The translations under genes were made by a program, and so were the position numbers. From an uncultured Bacteroidales bacterium (GTDB lineage: Bacteria > Bacteroidota > Bacteroidia > Bacteroidales > UBA932): a stretch of 64,000 nt of DNA. Below the pieces are notes generated by a model, which did no database searches, was not told the origin of the DNA, and worked only from the letters and a program-made list of their open reading frames with translations. The stretch spans positions 25,480 to 89,479 of the forward strand of contig ONDF01000022.1 in the NCBI GenBank assembly GCA_900316525.1, in the 5' to 3' direction. Each line of letters begins with the position of its first letter. Positions within the stretch are counted from its first letter, which is position 1. Shown here piece by piece: positions 51,138-58,421 of this stretch.

Positions 51138-53573
51138 TCAGAATTGATAGGTGTAACTGACGGAAGGGACGATGGGCAGGATGGTGACCTTCTCCATCAC
51201 GAGGTTGGTGACGGGCTCGGCTTCGGGCGTCGGCCGCTTGGTCTCGTAGTGGAGGAAGACCAGGTTCGGATTCATCTGGTTGTACACGTTGTACACGCCC
51301 AGGGTCCAGATTCTTTCCCCGTGCCGCTTCTTGCGGTGGAAGTTTGCGCCCACGTTCAGGTGGTGGCTCGCAGGCAGGCGGTAATTGTTCCGGTGTTCGA
51401 CGAAATCCGCCGTCTGCACCCAGTCGCTGCCCGGCGCCAGGGTGGCCGTCTGCCGCACCGGGAGCGTCGTCGTGCCGCCCGTCGCGAAGACGAAGGTGGC
51501 GCTCAGGTCGATGCGCGGGGTCACCTGCCAGTTCAGGTTGATGTTGAAATTGTGCCGGCGGTCATACTTGTAGGGGAACCGCTCCCCCAGGTTGATGGAC
51601 CCGTCCGGGAACTGACGGTCGGACTTCGCCAGGGTGTAGGCGATCCAGCCCGTCAGGGGCCCCGCCGTCTTCTGGACGAAGAACTCCAGGCCCATCGCCC
51701 GGCCGGTTCCCATCTCCACCTTGGTCTCCCAGCCGGTGTTCGTGGCGATCATCAGCGTCCCGTCCTTGTACTCCAGGATGTTGTTCATCGCCTTGTAATA
51801 GCCTTCGACCGAGAACTCCCAGCCCTTGATTCCGTCATAATAGACACCGGCGGAGAACTGGTCCGAGGTGACCGGCTTGATGTCCTTGGTGATGGGCACC
51901 CACAGGTCCACGGGCAGGGCGATCTGGGCGGAGCTCAGGAGATGGACATACTGCGCCATCCGGGCGTAGCCCGCCTTGAGCGACCAGCCGCCGTCCCACG
52001 CGTACTTGGCGGAAACCCGCGGCTGGAGGCTCCAGTAGCTCTTTCCGTCCGTGTTGAACAGGGACAGATGCAGGCCCGGATTGACCGTCAGGCGGTCCGT
52101 AAGGGAGAAATCGTCCTCCGCATACAGGGAGATGTCGTGGCCCTTGTACGGGGTCGTATTCCCGTAAGTATTCTTGGTATCGGCCTGCTCATTCCCCTCC
52201 TGTTCGAAGGTGACCGCGGTCAGCGTCTGCGGCAGGAAGGTGTGGTAGATATATTCGGCGCCGAACTTCACGAGGTGGCGCGGGGACGGCACATAGTCGA
52301 AGTCCAGCTTCCCGCTCCAGTCCCGGATGCCCGAGAGGTAGTCGATGTCGAAATCGTACCGGTACTTGGTTCCGTCGTAATTGGTGCCCCGGCTCCACAT
52401 CCCGCTGTTCACCCCCATCCGGTAGCGGTTGAAAGCCACGGTCGTATTGGCGAACAACTGGCTGGAAAACACGTGGTTCCAGCGCAGGGAGACCACGTTG
52501 TTCCCCCAGCCGAGCCCCAGTTTGGAGCGGTTGAACCCTTCCGTGTCCGAGTAATAAGATTCGTCCTCCGTGTATTTCACGTTCATCTGGTCCCGGCCGT
52601 TGTAGGAGGCCAGGAAGAAGCGGTCGGAGTCGGACAGGCGCCAGGTGAGCTTGCCGTTCAGATCGTAGAAGAAGTAGTTGGCGTAGACCTCTTCGCCCTC
52701 GTCCGAGAGCCGCTTCCCGAAATACCGGATGAGCGGGTCGAAGAACACCGTGTGCAGGCCGCGGGCGCTGAAGGAATAGCTGAGCTTGTCCTTGAGGATG
52801 GGCCCTTCCAGGTGGAACTTCTCCGTCAGGACGCCCAGGCCGATGCTGCCGTGCGTTTCCTTCATGTTGCCGTCGTTCGTGCGGATGTCCACGATGGAAG
52901 AGACGCGTCCGCCGTAGCGGGCCGGGAACGAGCCCTTGTATAAAGTGACCTTCTTCACGGCCTCGGTCTGGAAGACGGACAGGATGCCCAGCATGTGGTC
53001 CACGTTGTAGATGGGGACACCGTCCAGCAGGATGAGGTTCTCGTCCGGGCCGCCGCCGCGGACATAAAGGCCTGTGAATCCTTCGTTTCCGCCCTGCACG
53101 CCCGGCATCAGCTGGATGGCCTTCAGGACATCGGCCTCGCCGAAGATGACCGGCGTGCGCTGGATGTGCTTGAGCGGGATGTCGATGGCGCCGAGGTAGG
53201 TGCTCTGGATGCCGGCGTCCTTCTGGGCCACGACCACGGCTTCCCGGATCTCGGCCGACGGAGTCAGGACGATGTTCACGGTCGTATCCCGCTGCAAGTC
53301 CAGTTCCAGCCCGACGCTTTCATAGCCTACGTAGCTGTACTGCAGGGCAACCTTTCCGCGGGGGATGGTCAGGGTATAATAGCCATAGGGGTTCGTGACG
53401 GCGCCGGTCGGGGTTTTCCGGCCGGATTCCTCCACCAGGACGCCGGCCCCGATCAGGGTCTCGCCGGAGGTCCCGTCCGTGATGTATCCGCTCACGGTGG
53501 CGGTGCCGCGGGGCTGTCCCGCAGCGGAAAGGGCGGCCAGGACGGCCGCCAACAGGCAAATCCTTCTTCTCAT
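51138..53573 (-). CDS. TonB-dependent receptor with N-terminal carboxypeptidase-like domain
   Basis: 811 residues from ATG 53573 (MRRRICLLAAVLAALSAAGQ, a signal peptide); an upstream frame start would overlap prsW. Residues about 25-110 form a carboxypeptidase-regulatory-like domain (SGYITDGTSGETLIGAGV, GYESVGLELDL), then a plug domain (about 120-230, VRGGGPDENLILLDGVPIYN, GSFPARYGGRVSSIVDI) and a 22-stranded barrel ending VSYTYQF. It imports a substrate across the outer membrane with energy from TonB. DUF4249 follows, so the substrate is probably bound by that lipoprotein; which one is not predictable. Confidence 0.93.
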   Translation of the reverse strand: MRRRICLLAAVLAALSAAGQPRGTATVSGYITDGTSGETLIGAGVLVEESGRKTPTGAVTNPYGYYTLTIPRGKVALQYSYVGYESVGLELDLQRDTTVNIVLTPSAEIREAVVVAQKDAGIQSTYLGAIDIPLKHIQRTPVIFGEADVLKAIQLMPGVQGGNEGFTGLYVRGGGPDENLILLDGVPIYNVDHMLGILSVFQTEAVKKVTLYKGSFPARYGGRVSSIVDIRTNDGNMKETHGSIGLGVLTEKFHLEGPILKDKLSYSFSARGLHTVFFDPLIRYFGKRLSDEGEEVYANYFFYDLNGKLTWRLSDSDRFFLASYNGRDQMNVKYTEDESYYSDTEGFNRSKLGLGWGNNVVSLRWNHVFSSQLFANTTVAFNRYRMGVNSGMWSRGTNYDGTKYRYDFDIDYLSGIRDWSGKLDFDYVPSPRHLVKFGAEYIYHTFLPQTLTAVTFEQEGNEQADTKNTYGNTTPYKGHDISLYAEDDFSLTDRLTVNPGLHLSLFNTDGKSYWSLQPRVSAKYAWDGGWSLKAGYARMAQYVHLLSSAQIALPVDLWVPITKDIKPVTSDQFSAGVYYDGIKGWEFSVEGYYKAMNNILEYKDGTLMIATNTGWETKVEMGTGRAMGLEFFVQKTAGPLTGWIAYTLAKSDRQFPDGSINLGERFPYKYDRRHNFNINLNWQVTPRIDLSATFVFATGGTTTLPVRQTATLAPGSDWVQTADFVEHRNNYRLPASHHLNVGANFHRKKRHGERIWTLGVYNVYNQMNPNLVFLHYETKRPTPEAEPVTNLVMEKVTILPIVPSVSYTYQF

Positions 53574-53608
53574 ACGTTCCTGAAATCCCGGGGACCGGGA
53601 ATCTTGCA

Positions 53609-54343
53609 TCAACCCTGGATGTCCATGCCGCCGCCCATTCCATAGTCGGAGGCGTCGGCGATCAGGTGCTTCTTCATGCTCTGGCGGGCCCACTTGACCA
53701 TCTGGAAGCAGAACAGCAGGATGGCGATGGTGATGGCCCCGGAGAGCTGGGGCGTCACGGACGCCATCATCGCGACGGTATCATAGATGCCGTGCGCCAG
53801 GACGGGATACAGCCACATCTTGAGGCCGGCCATCGGCGCGCGGTACTTGTCGAAATGGTTCAGGGAGTAGTAATAGCCCATCAGGACGGCGAAGCCGAAG
53901 TGGCCTGGGATGGCCGTCAGGGAGCGGCCGATGCCGGTGGTCACCCAGTCGGTGCCGGCGGCGAACAGGTACTCGACGTTCTCGAAGGCCGCGAAGCCCA
54001 TGCCCACGCAGACGGCATAGACGATGCCGTCCATCCGCTCGTCGAAATACGGGTTCTTCCGCAGGAACATCCACAGGCAGAAGAGCTTGGCCGTCTCCTC
54101 CGGGATGGCCGCCCCGAAGAAGGCCGTGCGGAACGCATCCCAGAAGGAATTGATTCCATCCGGGAAAAGCCCCAGGTGCATGGACGGGACGGAGATGAAG
54201 AACGAGCAGAACACCGAAAGGCAGCCCCACCCGAAGCCTTTCGCGATCATCTTGACAGGTTCCCGCTGCATCTTGTCCTGCTGGTAGGTGTAGAAAATCA
54301 GGATCAGGGCCGGCAGCACGGCGAGGGCGATCACATTAAGCAT
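53609..54343 (-). CDS. PrsW-family intramembrane protease-like protein
   Basis: 244 residues, seven to eight helices. PrsW motifs: EETAKLFCLWMFLRKNPYFDE (about 83-104, EExxK), GFAAFENVEYLF (about 118-129, FExxEY), HFGFAVLMGYY (about 145) and HGIYDTVAMM (about 191, the conserved His and Asp). In Bacillus PrsW cleaves an anti-sigma factor; the target here is unknown. It overlaps trmO by 8 bp and is 35 bp ahead of the TonB receptor. Confidence 0.9.
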   Translation of the reverse strand: MLNVIALAVLPALILIFYTYQQDKMQREPVKMIAKGFGWGCLSVFCSFFISVPSMHLGLFPDGINSFWDAFRTAFFGAAIPEETAKLFCLWMFLRKNPYFDERMDGIVYAVCVGMGFAAFENVEYLFAAGTDWVTTGIGRSLTAIPGHFGFAVLMGYYYSLNHFDKYRAPMAGLKMWLYPVLAHGIYDTVAMMASVTPQLSGAITIAILLFCFQMVKWARQSMKKHLIADASDYGMGGGMDIQG

Positions 54344-54992
54344 AGTCGATTACGGTCAATACGCGGCCTTCCACCCGGAAATGCACGTCCTTGCCGCCGA
54401 ACGGCAGGCCGTACACCCGCTCCGGGTCCTCCTGGTACGCCGGACGGGGGTCCAGGGCCAGCAGGCCGACGAGCGCGTCGCGCTCTTCCGGGCTGAGGGC
54501 CAGGCCCTCCGGCAGGCGCACCTCCAGTTTCGCCTCGGGCGCCGCGGCGGCAAAGCCGGAGCGGGCCTCGGGGAAACTGTCGGCATAGGCCACGTAGGGT
54601 TTGATGTCATAGATAGGGGTTCCGTCCATCAGGTCCGCGCCCTTCACGAGCAGGTCCATCCCGTCGATTCCGGCGAGCTCCACGCAGGAGAGCCCCAGCG
54701 GGTTGGGCCGGTACGGGGACCGGGAGGCCCAGACGCCCACGGCCGCGTTCCCGCCCAGGCGGGGCGGCCGTACCGTGGGCTGCCACTCCCCTTTCGCGGG
54801 TTTGTTCGCGGAGAATCCCCAGATGAGCCAGATGCGGTCGAAGCCTTCCAGGCCGCGGAGCGCGTCCCGATTGCGGAACGCCGGCTCGAAGACGATGCGG
54901 CCCTGCAGGGACGGGACCAGACCGCTCTGGCGCGGGATTCCGAACTTGGAGCCGAGGGCTCCGTGGTACAGGGCGACCGGCTGGAGTTCCAT
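54336..54992 (-). CDS. trmO: tRNA (adenine37-N6)-methyltransferase TrmO
   Basis: 218 residues of the YaeB/TrmO family, which methylates N6-threonylcarbamoyladenosine 37 in tRNA. The family pattern is clear: KFGIPRQSGLVPSLQG near the N-terminus, LEGFDRIWLIWGF (about 47-59), VGVWASRSPYRPNPLGLSCV (about 85-104, SAM-binding) and DLMDGTPIYDIKPYV (about 121-135). A C-terminal extension ends in RVEGRVLTVIDYA. It overlaps prsW by 8 bp and follows the GH106-remnant gene by 9 bp on the minus strand, so it is in one transcription unit with unrelated envelope genes. Confidence 0.92.
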   Translation of the reverse strand: MELQPVALYHGALGSKFGIPRQSGLVPSLQGRIVFEPAFRNRDALRGLEGFDRIWLIWGFSANKPAKGEWQPTVRPPRLGGNAAVGVWASRSPYRPNPLGLSCVELAGIDGMDLLVKGADLMDGTPIYDIKPYVAYADSFPEARSGFAAAAPEAKLEVRLPEGLALSPEERDALVGLLALDPRPAYQEDPERVYGLPFGGKDVHFRVEGRVLTVIDYA

Positions 54993-55001
54993 GACGGGGA
55001 T

Positions 55002-55862
55002 TTACTTGACTTTCAGCTTCTTGCGCTCGGCGAAGGAGCCGAATACGAGGAAGGTGTCGTCCCCGGGGACGGTCCGGAGCGTCACCTTGGTAGAACGCTT
55101 TTTCAGCTTGTAGGAGACGGGCGTGATCTCGCCGGTGTCCGGATTCCACTGGAAGGGCTGCCGGCCTTGGACGCGGAAGCGGAGCTTTACGTTCCCGGAG
55201 GACTTGCCCAGGTTGCAGATCCGGTAGATGTCGACCTCGGGCAGGCGGCGGTGCTGGAAAAACAGGCTGTCCGCCTTCGTCTTCACGTCGGGTTTCACGC
55301 CGGCGGCCTTGAGGATGGACTTCACCGTCCGGCCGGACATCACGTTCCCCGTCAGCCACACCTTCTCCACGTTGCGCTGGAAGACGGTTTCATCGTCCTT
55401 TTGGAGGCAGTTGGCGGGTTTCACGCCGCCAATGAAAGCCCCGCGGGCCGCGAATTCGGAGATCTTGTTCAGCACCGGAAGCGACATCCGGGCATCCTGG
55501 AGATACAGCATCCGGGCGTTGAGGCCGGCGTCCGTATACAGGCGCCCCGCCTTCACGTGGAGACTGTCCATCAGCACGTCGGTCCCGACGGTCTCGCAGG
55601 CGTAGCCGAACGGTACGGCGGGATCCTTGAACAGGACATCCCCCGTCTCGCCGGCGTACACGAGCACATCGGCCACCGGGACGCCCTGCGAGAGCAGAAA
55701 CACGATCCGGCCGTCGGCCACCGAGTCCGGAACGGCCTTGAAACCCGCCTCAAGGGCGGCCAGGGCCTTCTCGGACGAGGCGATGTCGATGTAATCGAAC
55801 CGGTTGCGCACGCAACCGGCCGCCACCAGCATCACCAAGGCGCCTATGAGCAGTTTCTTCAT
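55002..55862 (-). CDS. Lipoprotein made of a GH106-like C-terminal region only
   Basis: 286 residues. Lipoprotein signal with lipobox VAAGC (Cys17). After about 10 residues the chain enters segments that I recognise as the middle/C-terminal part of large alpha-L-rhamnosidase-like (GH106) proteins: VFLLSQGVPVADVLVYAGE (about 54-72), VKAGRLYTDAGLNARMLYLQ, IGGVKPANCLQ, SGRTVKSILKAAGVKPD, HRRLPEVDIYRICNLG and VKLRFRVQGRQPFQWNPDTGEI (given here in two parts: VKLRFRVQGRQ and PFQWNPDTGEI). A full GH106 is about 900-1100 residues; the N-terminal catalytic part is missing. It could be a domain-deleted remnant or a binding lipoprotein. A palindromic repeat lies in its leader. Confidence 0.65.
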   Translation of the reverse strand: MKKLLIGALVMLVAAGCVRNRFDYIDIASSEKALAALEAGFKAVPDSVADGRIVFLLSQGVPVADVLVYAGETGDVLFKDPAVPFGYACETVGTDVLMDSLHVKAGRLYTDAGLNARMLYLQDARMSLPVLNKISEFAARGAFIGGVKPANCLQKDDETVFQRNVEKVWLTGNVMSGRTVKSILKAAGVKPDVKTKADSLFFQHRRLPEVDIYRICNLGKSSGNVKLRFRVQGRQPFQWNPDTGEITPVSYKLKKRSTKVTLRTVPGDDTFLVFGSFAERKKLKVK

Positions 55863-55900
55863 ATTCCTCTCGTCATTCCGGGCCTGACCCGGAATCTCTC
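55863..55900. repeat. Palindromic repeat (ATTCCGGG-CCTGA-CCCGGAAT)
   Basis: Perfect 8-bp arms at 55875-55882 and 55888-55895 with a 5-nt loop, between GTC and CTC edges as in the other AGATT/GTCATT elements. On the minus strand it is part of the leader of the GH106-like lipoprotein gene. A similar layout is seen before valS. Confidence 0.75.
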
Positions 55901-55952
55901 TACAAATTTAGGAAATCCCTGTGTTTTTCCGTCATTATCTCCAAGATTTTGC

Positions 55953-55960
55953 GTATTTTT
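55953..55960 (+). promoter_or_regulatory. gpmA promoter -7 element (TATTTTTG)
   Basis: TATTTTTG ends 32 bp before ATG 55993. No clear -33 TTTG. Confidence 0.5.
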
Positions 55961-55992
55961 GCATAATCAACTGCATTTAAACTTACGTGTCA

Positions 55993-56742
55993 ATGAAAAG
56001 AATCGTTTTAGTACGCCACGGCGAGAGCGCCTGGAACCTCGAAAACCGTTTCACCGGATGGACAGACGTAGACCTTACCCCCAAGGGCGAGAATGAAGCC
56101 AAAGAGGCCGGAAAGCTTCTCAAGGCCGAAGGTTTCGCTTTTACCAAGGCTTACACCTCATACCTCAAGCGGGCGGTCAAGACCCTCAACAATATTCTGG
56201 ACAAAATGGATCTGGACTGGATCCCGGTGGAGAAGAGCTGGCGCCTCAACGAGAAGCACTACGGCAACCTCCAGGGCCTCAACAAGGCCGAGACCGCCGA
56301 GAAGTACGGCGACGCCCAGGTGAAGATCTGGCGCCGCAGCTACGACGTCGCTCCCCTTCCCCTCGCGGAGGACGATCCCCGGAACGCGAAACTCGATCCG
56401 CGCTACGCCGGTGTGGCCGACAGCGACATCCCGCGTACCGAGTCCCTGAAGGACGCCATCGCCCGCGCCGTCCCTTACTGGAAGGAAGTGATCTTCCCCG
56501 ATCTGGCTAACCATGACAACATCATCGTCGTCGCCCACGGCAACTCCCTCCGCGGCATCATCAAGTACCTGAAGAACATCTCCGACGAGGACATCGTCAG
56601 CCTGAACCTCCCGACCGCCGTTCCCTATGTGTTCGAGTTCGACGACGAAGGAAAGCTCGTGAAAGATTACTTCCTGGGTGACCAGGAGGCCATCGCCGCC
56701 AAGATGAACGCTGTCGCGAACCAGGGCAAGGCGCAGAAATAA
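55993..56742 (+). CDS. gpmA: 2,3-bisphosphoglycerate-dependent phosphoglycerate mutase
   Basis: 249 residues from ATG 55993 (a GTG two codons earlier is less likely). Histidine-phosphatase fold: [17 protein letters not shown] with phospho-His9, the second catalytic His in [11 protein letters not shown] (about 178-188), RHYGxLQG-like motif as [13 protein letters not shown] (about 86-98). It interconverts 3- and 2-phosphoglycerate in glycolysis. A strong standard gene with its own promoter and 10 bp before the next gene. Confidence 0.96.
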   Translation: MKRIVLVRHGESAWNLENRFTGWTDVDLTPKGENEAKEAGKLLKAEGFAFTKAYTSYLKRAVKTLNNILDKMDLDWIPVEKSWRLNEKHYGNLQGLNKAETAEKYGDAQVKIWRRSYDVAPLPLAEDDPRNAKLDPRYAGVADSDIPRTESLKDAIARAVPYWKEVIFPDLANHDNIIVVAHGNSLRGIIKYLKNISDEDIVSLNLPTAVPYVFEFDDEGKLVKDYFLGDQEAIAAKMNAVANQGKAQK

Positions 56743-56752
56743 TCCCCCGAAC

Positions 56753-57403
56753 GTGAACAAGTTCGTGGAAAAGGTAGGCGTGTCCATCGCCTCCCGCCTC
56801 GGAATCACGGCCGTAATCGCAGCGATTGCGGCCGCGCTTCTGGGTGGCGGCTACTGGTGGGTCAAGTCCCAGGCGCCGCGCGAAACCGTCAAGGCGAAGG
56901 AAACCGGCGTCAAGCTGGATGTCGAGGAACTCGCCTTCTACGGCGACAAGGACATCCGGGTGGACGGCAAGGTGTACCGCCCGTCCGAGAATCTCGGCGA
57001 GCCGCTGCCCGCCATCATCTATTGCCAGGACCAGTCCTACGGAGAAAGCTGGTGCCGTTCCCTCGCCGGAACCGGCGCCGTCGCCTACTGCTTCGACTTC
57101 AAGGGGGATGGAGAAAAGGCCCGCGTCAAAGAGCTGGAAGCCGCCCTCAAGGGCATCCTGAAGCTCCGGCACGTGGATCCGGACAAAGTCTATCTCCTCG
57201 GCGAGGCGAACGGCTGCCTGACGGCCGCCACCGTCGCCTTCGACAACGCCCGGAAAATCAAGGGGCTCATCCTCGTCTCCCCCGGCTTCAACCCGCTGGA
57301 AATCAGCCGGAAAGCCAAACGCTACGACGGCACCATCCTCGTCGTGGACGACGCCAAGGGCCGCAAGGCGAACCTCGCGGAAATCGAGGATTTCATCGAC
57401 TGA
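56753..57403 (+). CDS. Membrane-anchored alpha/beta-hydrolase-like protein without nucleophile
   Basis: 216 residues with a GTG start. One N-terminal membrane helix (ITAVIAAIAAALLGGGYWWV, about 18-37) and a periplasmic-type alpha/beta fold: AIIYCQDQSYGESWC (about 87-101) and VYLLGEANGCLTAATVA (about 146-162). In esterases the strand-5 elbow is GxSxG with Ser as nucleophile; here it is GEANG (150-154) with Ala at that place. The end KRYDGTILVVDDAKG would hold the acid residue. It is therefore a likely pseudo-hydrolase or a protein with another role. It follows gpmA by 10 bp; the next gene is also an alpha/beta hydrolase. Confidence 0.7.
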   Translation: MNKFVEKVGVSIASRLGITAVIAAIAAALLGGGYWWVKSQAPRETVKAKETGVKLDVEELAFYGDKDIRVDGKVYRPSENLGEPLPAIIYCQDQSYGESWCRSLAGTGAVAYCFDFKGDGEKARVKELEAALKGILKLRHVDPDKVYLLGEANGCLTAATVAFDNARKIKGLILVSPGFNPLEISRKAKRYDGTILVVDDAKGRKANLAEIEDFID

Positions 57404-57431
57404 TTATCCCTTTTCTTGCCAACTTCGCACC

Positions 57432-58421
57432 ATGGAACTGTATGAATATGCCCGGCCGGCGCTGTTCGCCGGCAAGAAAATAATGTATGTCCATGGTTTT
57501 GCGTCGTCCGGCGCCAGCGGGACGGTGGGGCGAATCCGGCTCCTGCTGCCGCAGGCGACGGTGATCGCGCCCGACCTGCCTGTGGACCCGTTCGCGGCCA
57601 TAGCTCTGCTCAAGGAGTTGTGCACCAAGGAGCAGCCGGACCTCATCATCGGCACGTCCATGGGCGGCATGTACACGGAGCAGTTGGCGGGATTTGACCG
57701 GATTTGTGTCAATCCGGCGCTGCATCTGGCCGATACCATTCTGAAAAACAATGGTTTGGGCAAGCAGGAGTTCCATAGCCAGAGGCTGGACGGGCAAACG
57801 TCCTTCATGGTCACGAAAGCCCTGGTCGAGGATTACCGGACCGTTTCCGACGGCCGCTTCTCCGTCGTGGAGCCGGAGCGCGTTTGGGGCCTTTTCGGCA
57901 CGAAGGACACGATGGTGAACTGCTTCGATGAGTTCGCTGCGCATTATCCGCAGGCGCTGCATTTCGACGGCGAGCACCAGCTCAACGACCATACTTTCTT
58001 ATGGGCCTTGCTGCCTGTCATCCAATGGATTGACGACAAGCAGGAGGGACGTTCCAAGCGCTCCCTGATGGTGGAAATGGACGGAGTCCTCCGGGATGTA
58101 CGGAACGACCTCCCCATCGGGGAGGCCTTCAAAGTGTTCCACAAGCTCTCGGAGATGTATGACACCTACATCGTCTGCCGGGAGGACCCGAACAGGCCGG
58201 AGCTCTGGGGCGAGAATGTGAAATGGGCCGAGGCCCATATCGGCGTACCGGCCTGGAACCGGGTCATCGTGGGCAATCATCCCGAACTCCTGATGGGAGA
58301 CTATCTCCTCACGCGCGAAGGCTGCGACGGCTTCATGGGCACGGTCCTCACCTTCGGCGATGACCCGCTCCGCACCTGGGCGGACGTCGCCACCTTCTTT
58401 TCCCGTCTCGGCGGACAGTGA
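57432..58421 (+). CDS. YqiA-type alpha/beta hydrolase fused to a HAD-like domain
   Basis: 329 residues. Residues about 14-205 are a YqiA/YcfP-type esterase: MYVHGFASSGASGT (18-31), the nucleophile elbow GTSMGG (Ser76) and GEHQLND (His192). Residues about 213-327 form a second domain with LMVEMDGVLRDV (222-233), GEAFKVFHKLSEMYDTYI, and a C-terminal GDYLLT, similar to HAD-type 5'(3')-deoxyribonucleotidases, but the first Asp of DxD is Glu (EMD). The HAD part may therefore be inactive. No signal peptide, so cytoplasmic. The stop meets the stop of the first ABC permease with no gap. Confidence 0.75.
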   Translation: MELYEYARPALFAGKKIMYVHGFASSGASGTVGRIRLLLPQATVIAPDLPVDPFAAIALLKELCTKEQPDLIIGTSMGGMYTEQLAGFDRICVNPALHLADTILKNNGLGKQEFHSQRLDGQTSFMVTKALVEDYRTVSDGRFSVVEPERVWGLFGTKDTMVNCFDEFAAHYPQALHFDGEHQLNDHTFLWALLPVIQWIDDKQEGRSKRSLMVEMDGVLRDVRNDLPIGEAFKVFHKLSEMYDTYIVCREDPNRPELWGENVKWAEAHIGVPAWNRVIVGNHPELLMGDYLLTREGCDGFMGTVLTFGDDPLRTWADVATFFSRLGGQ

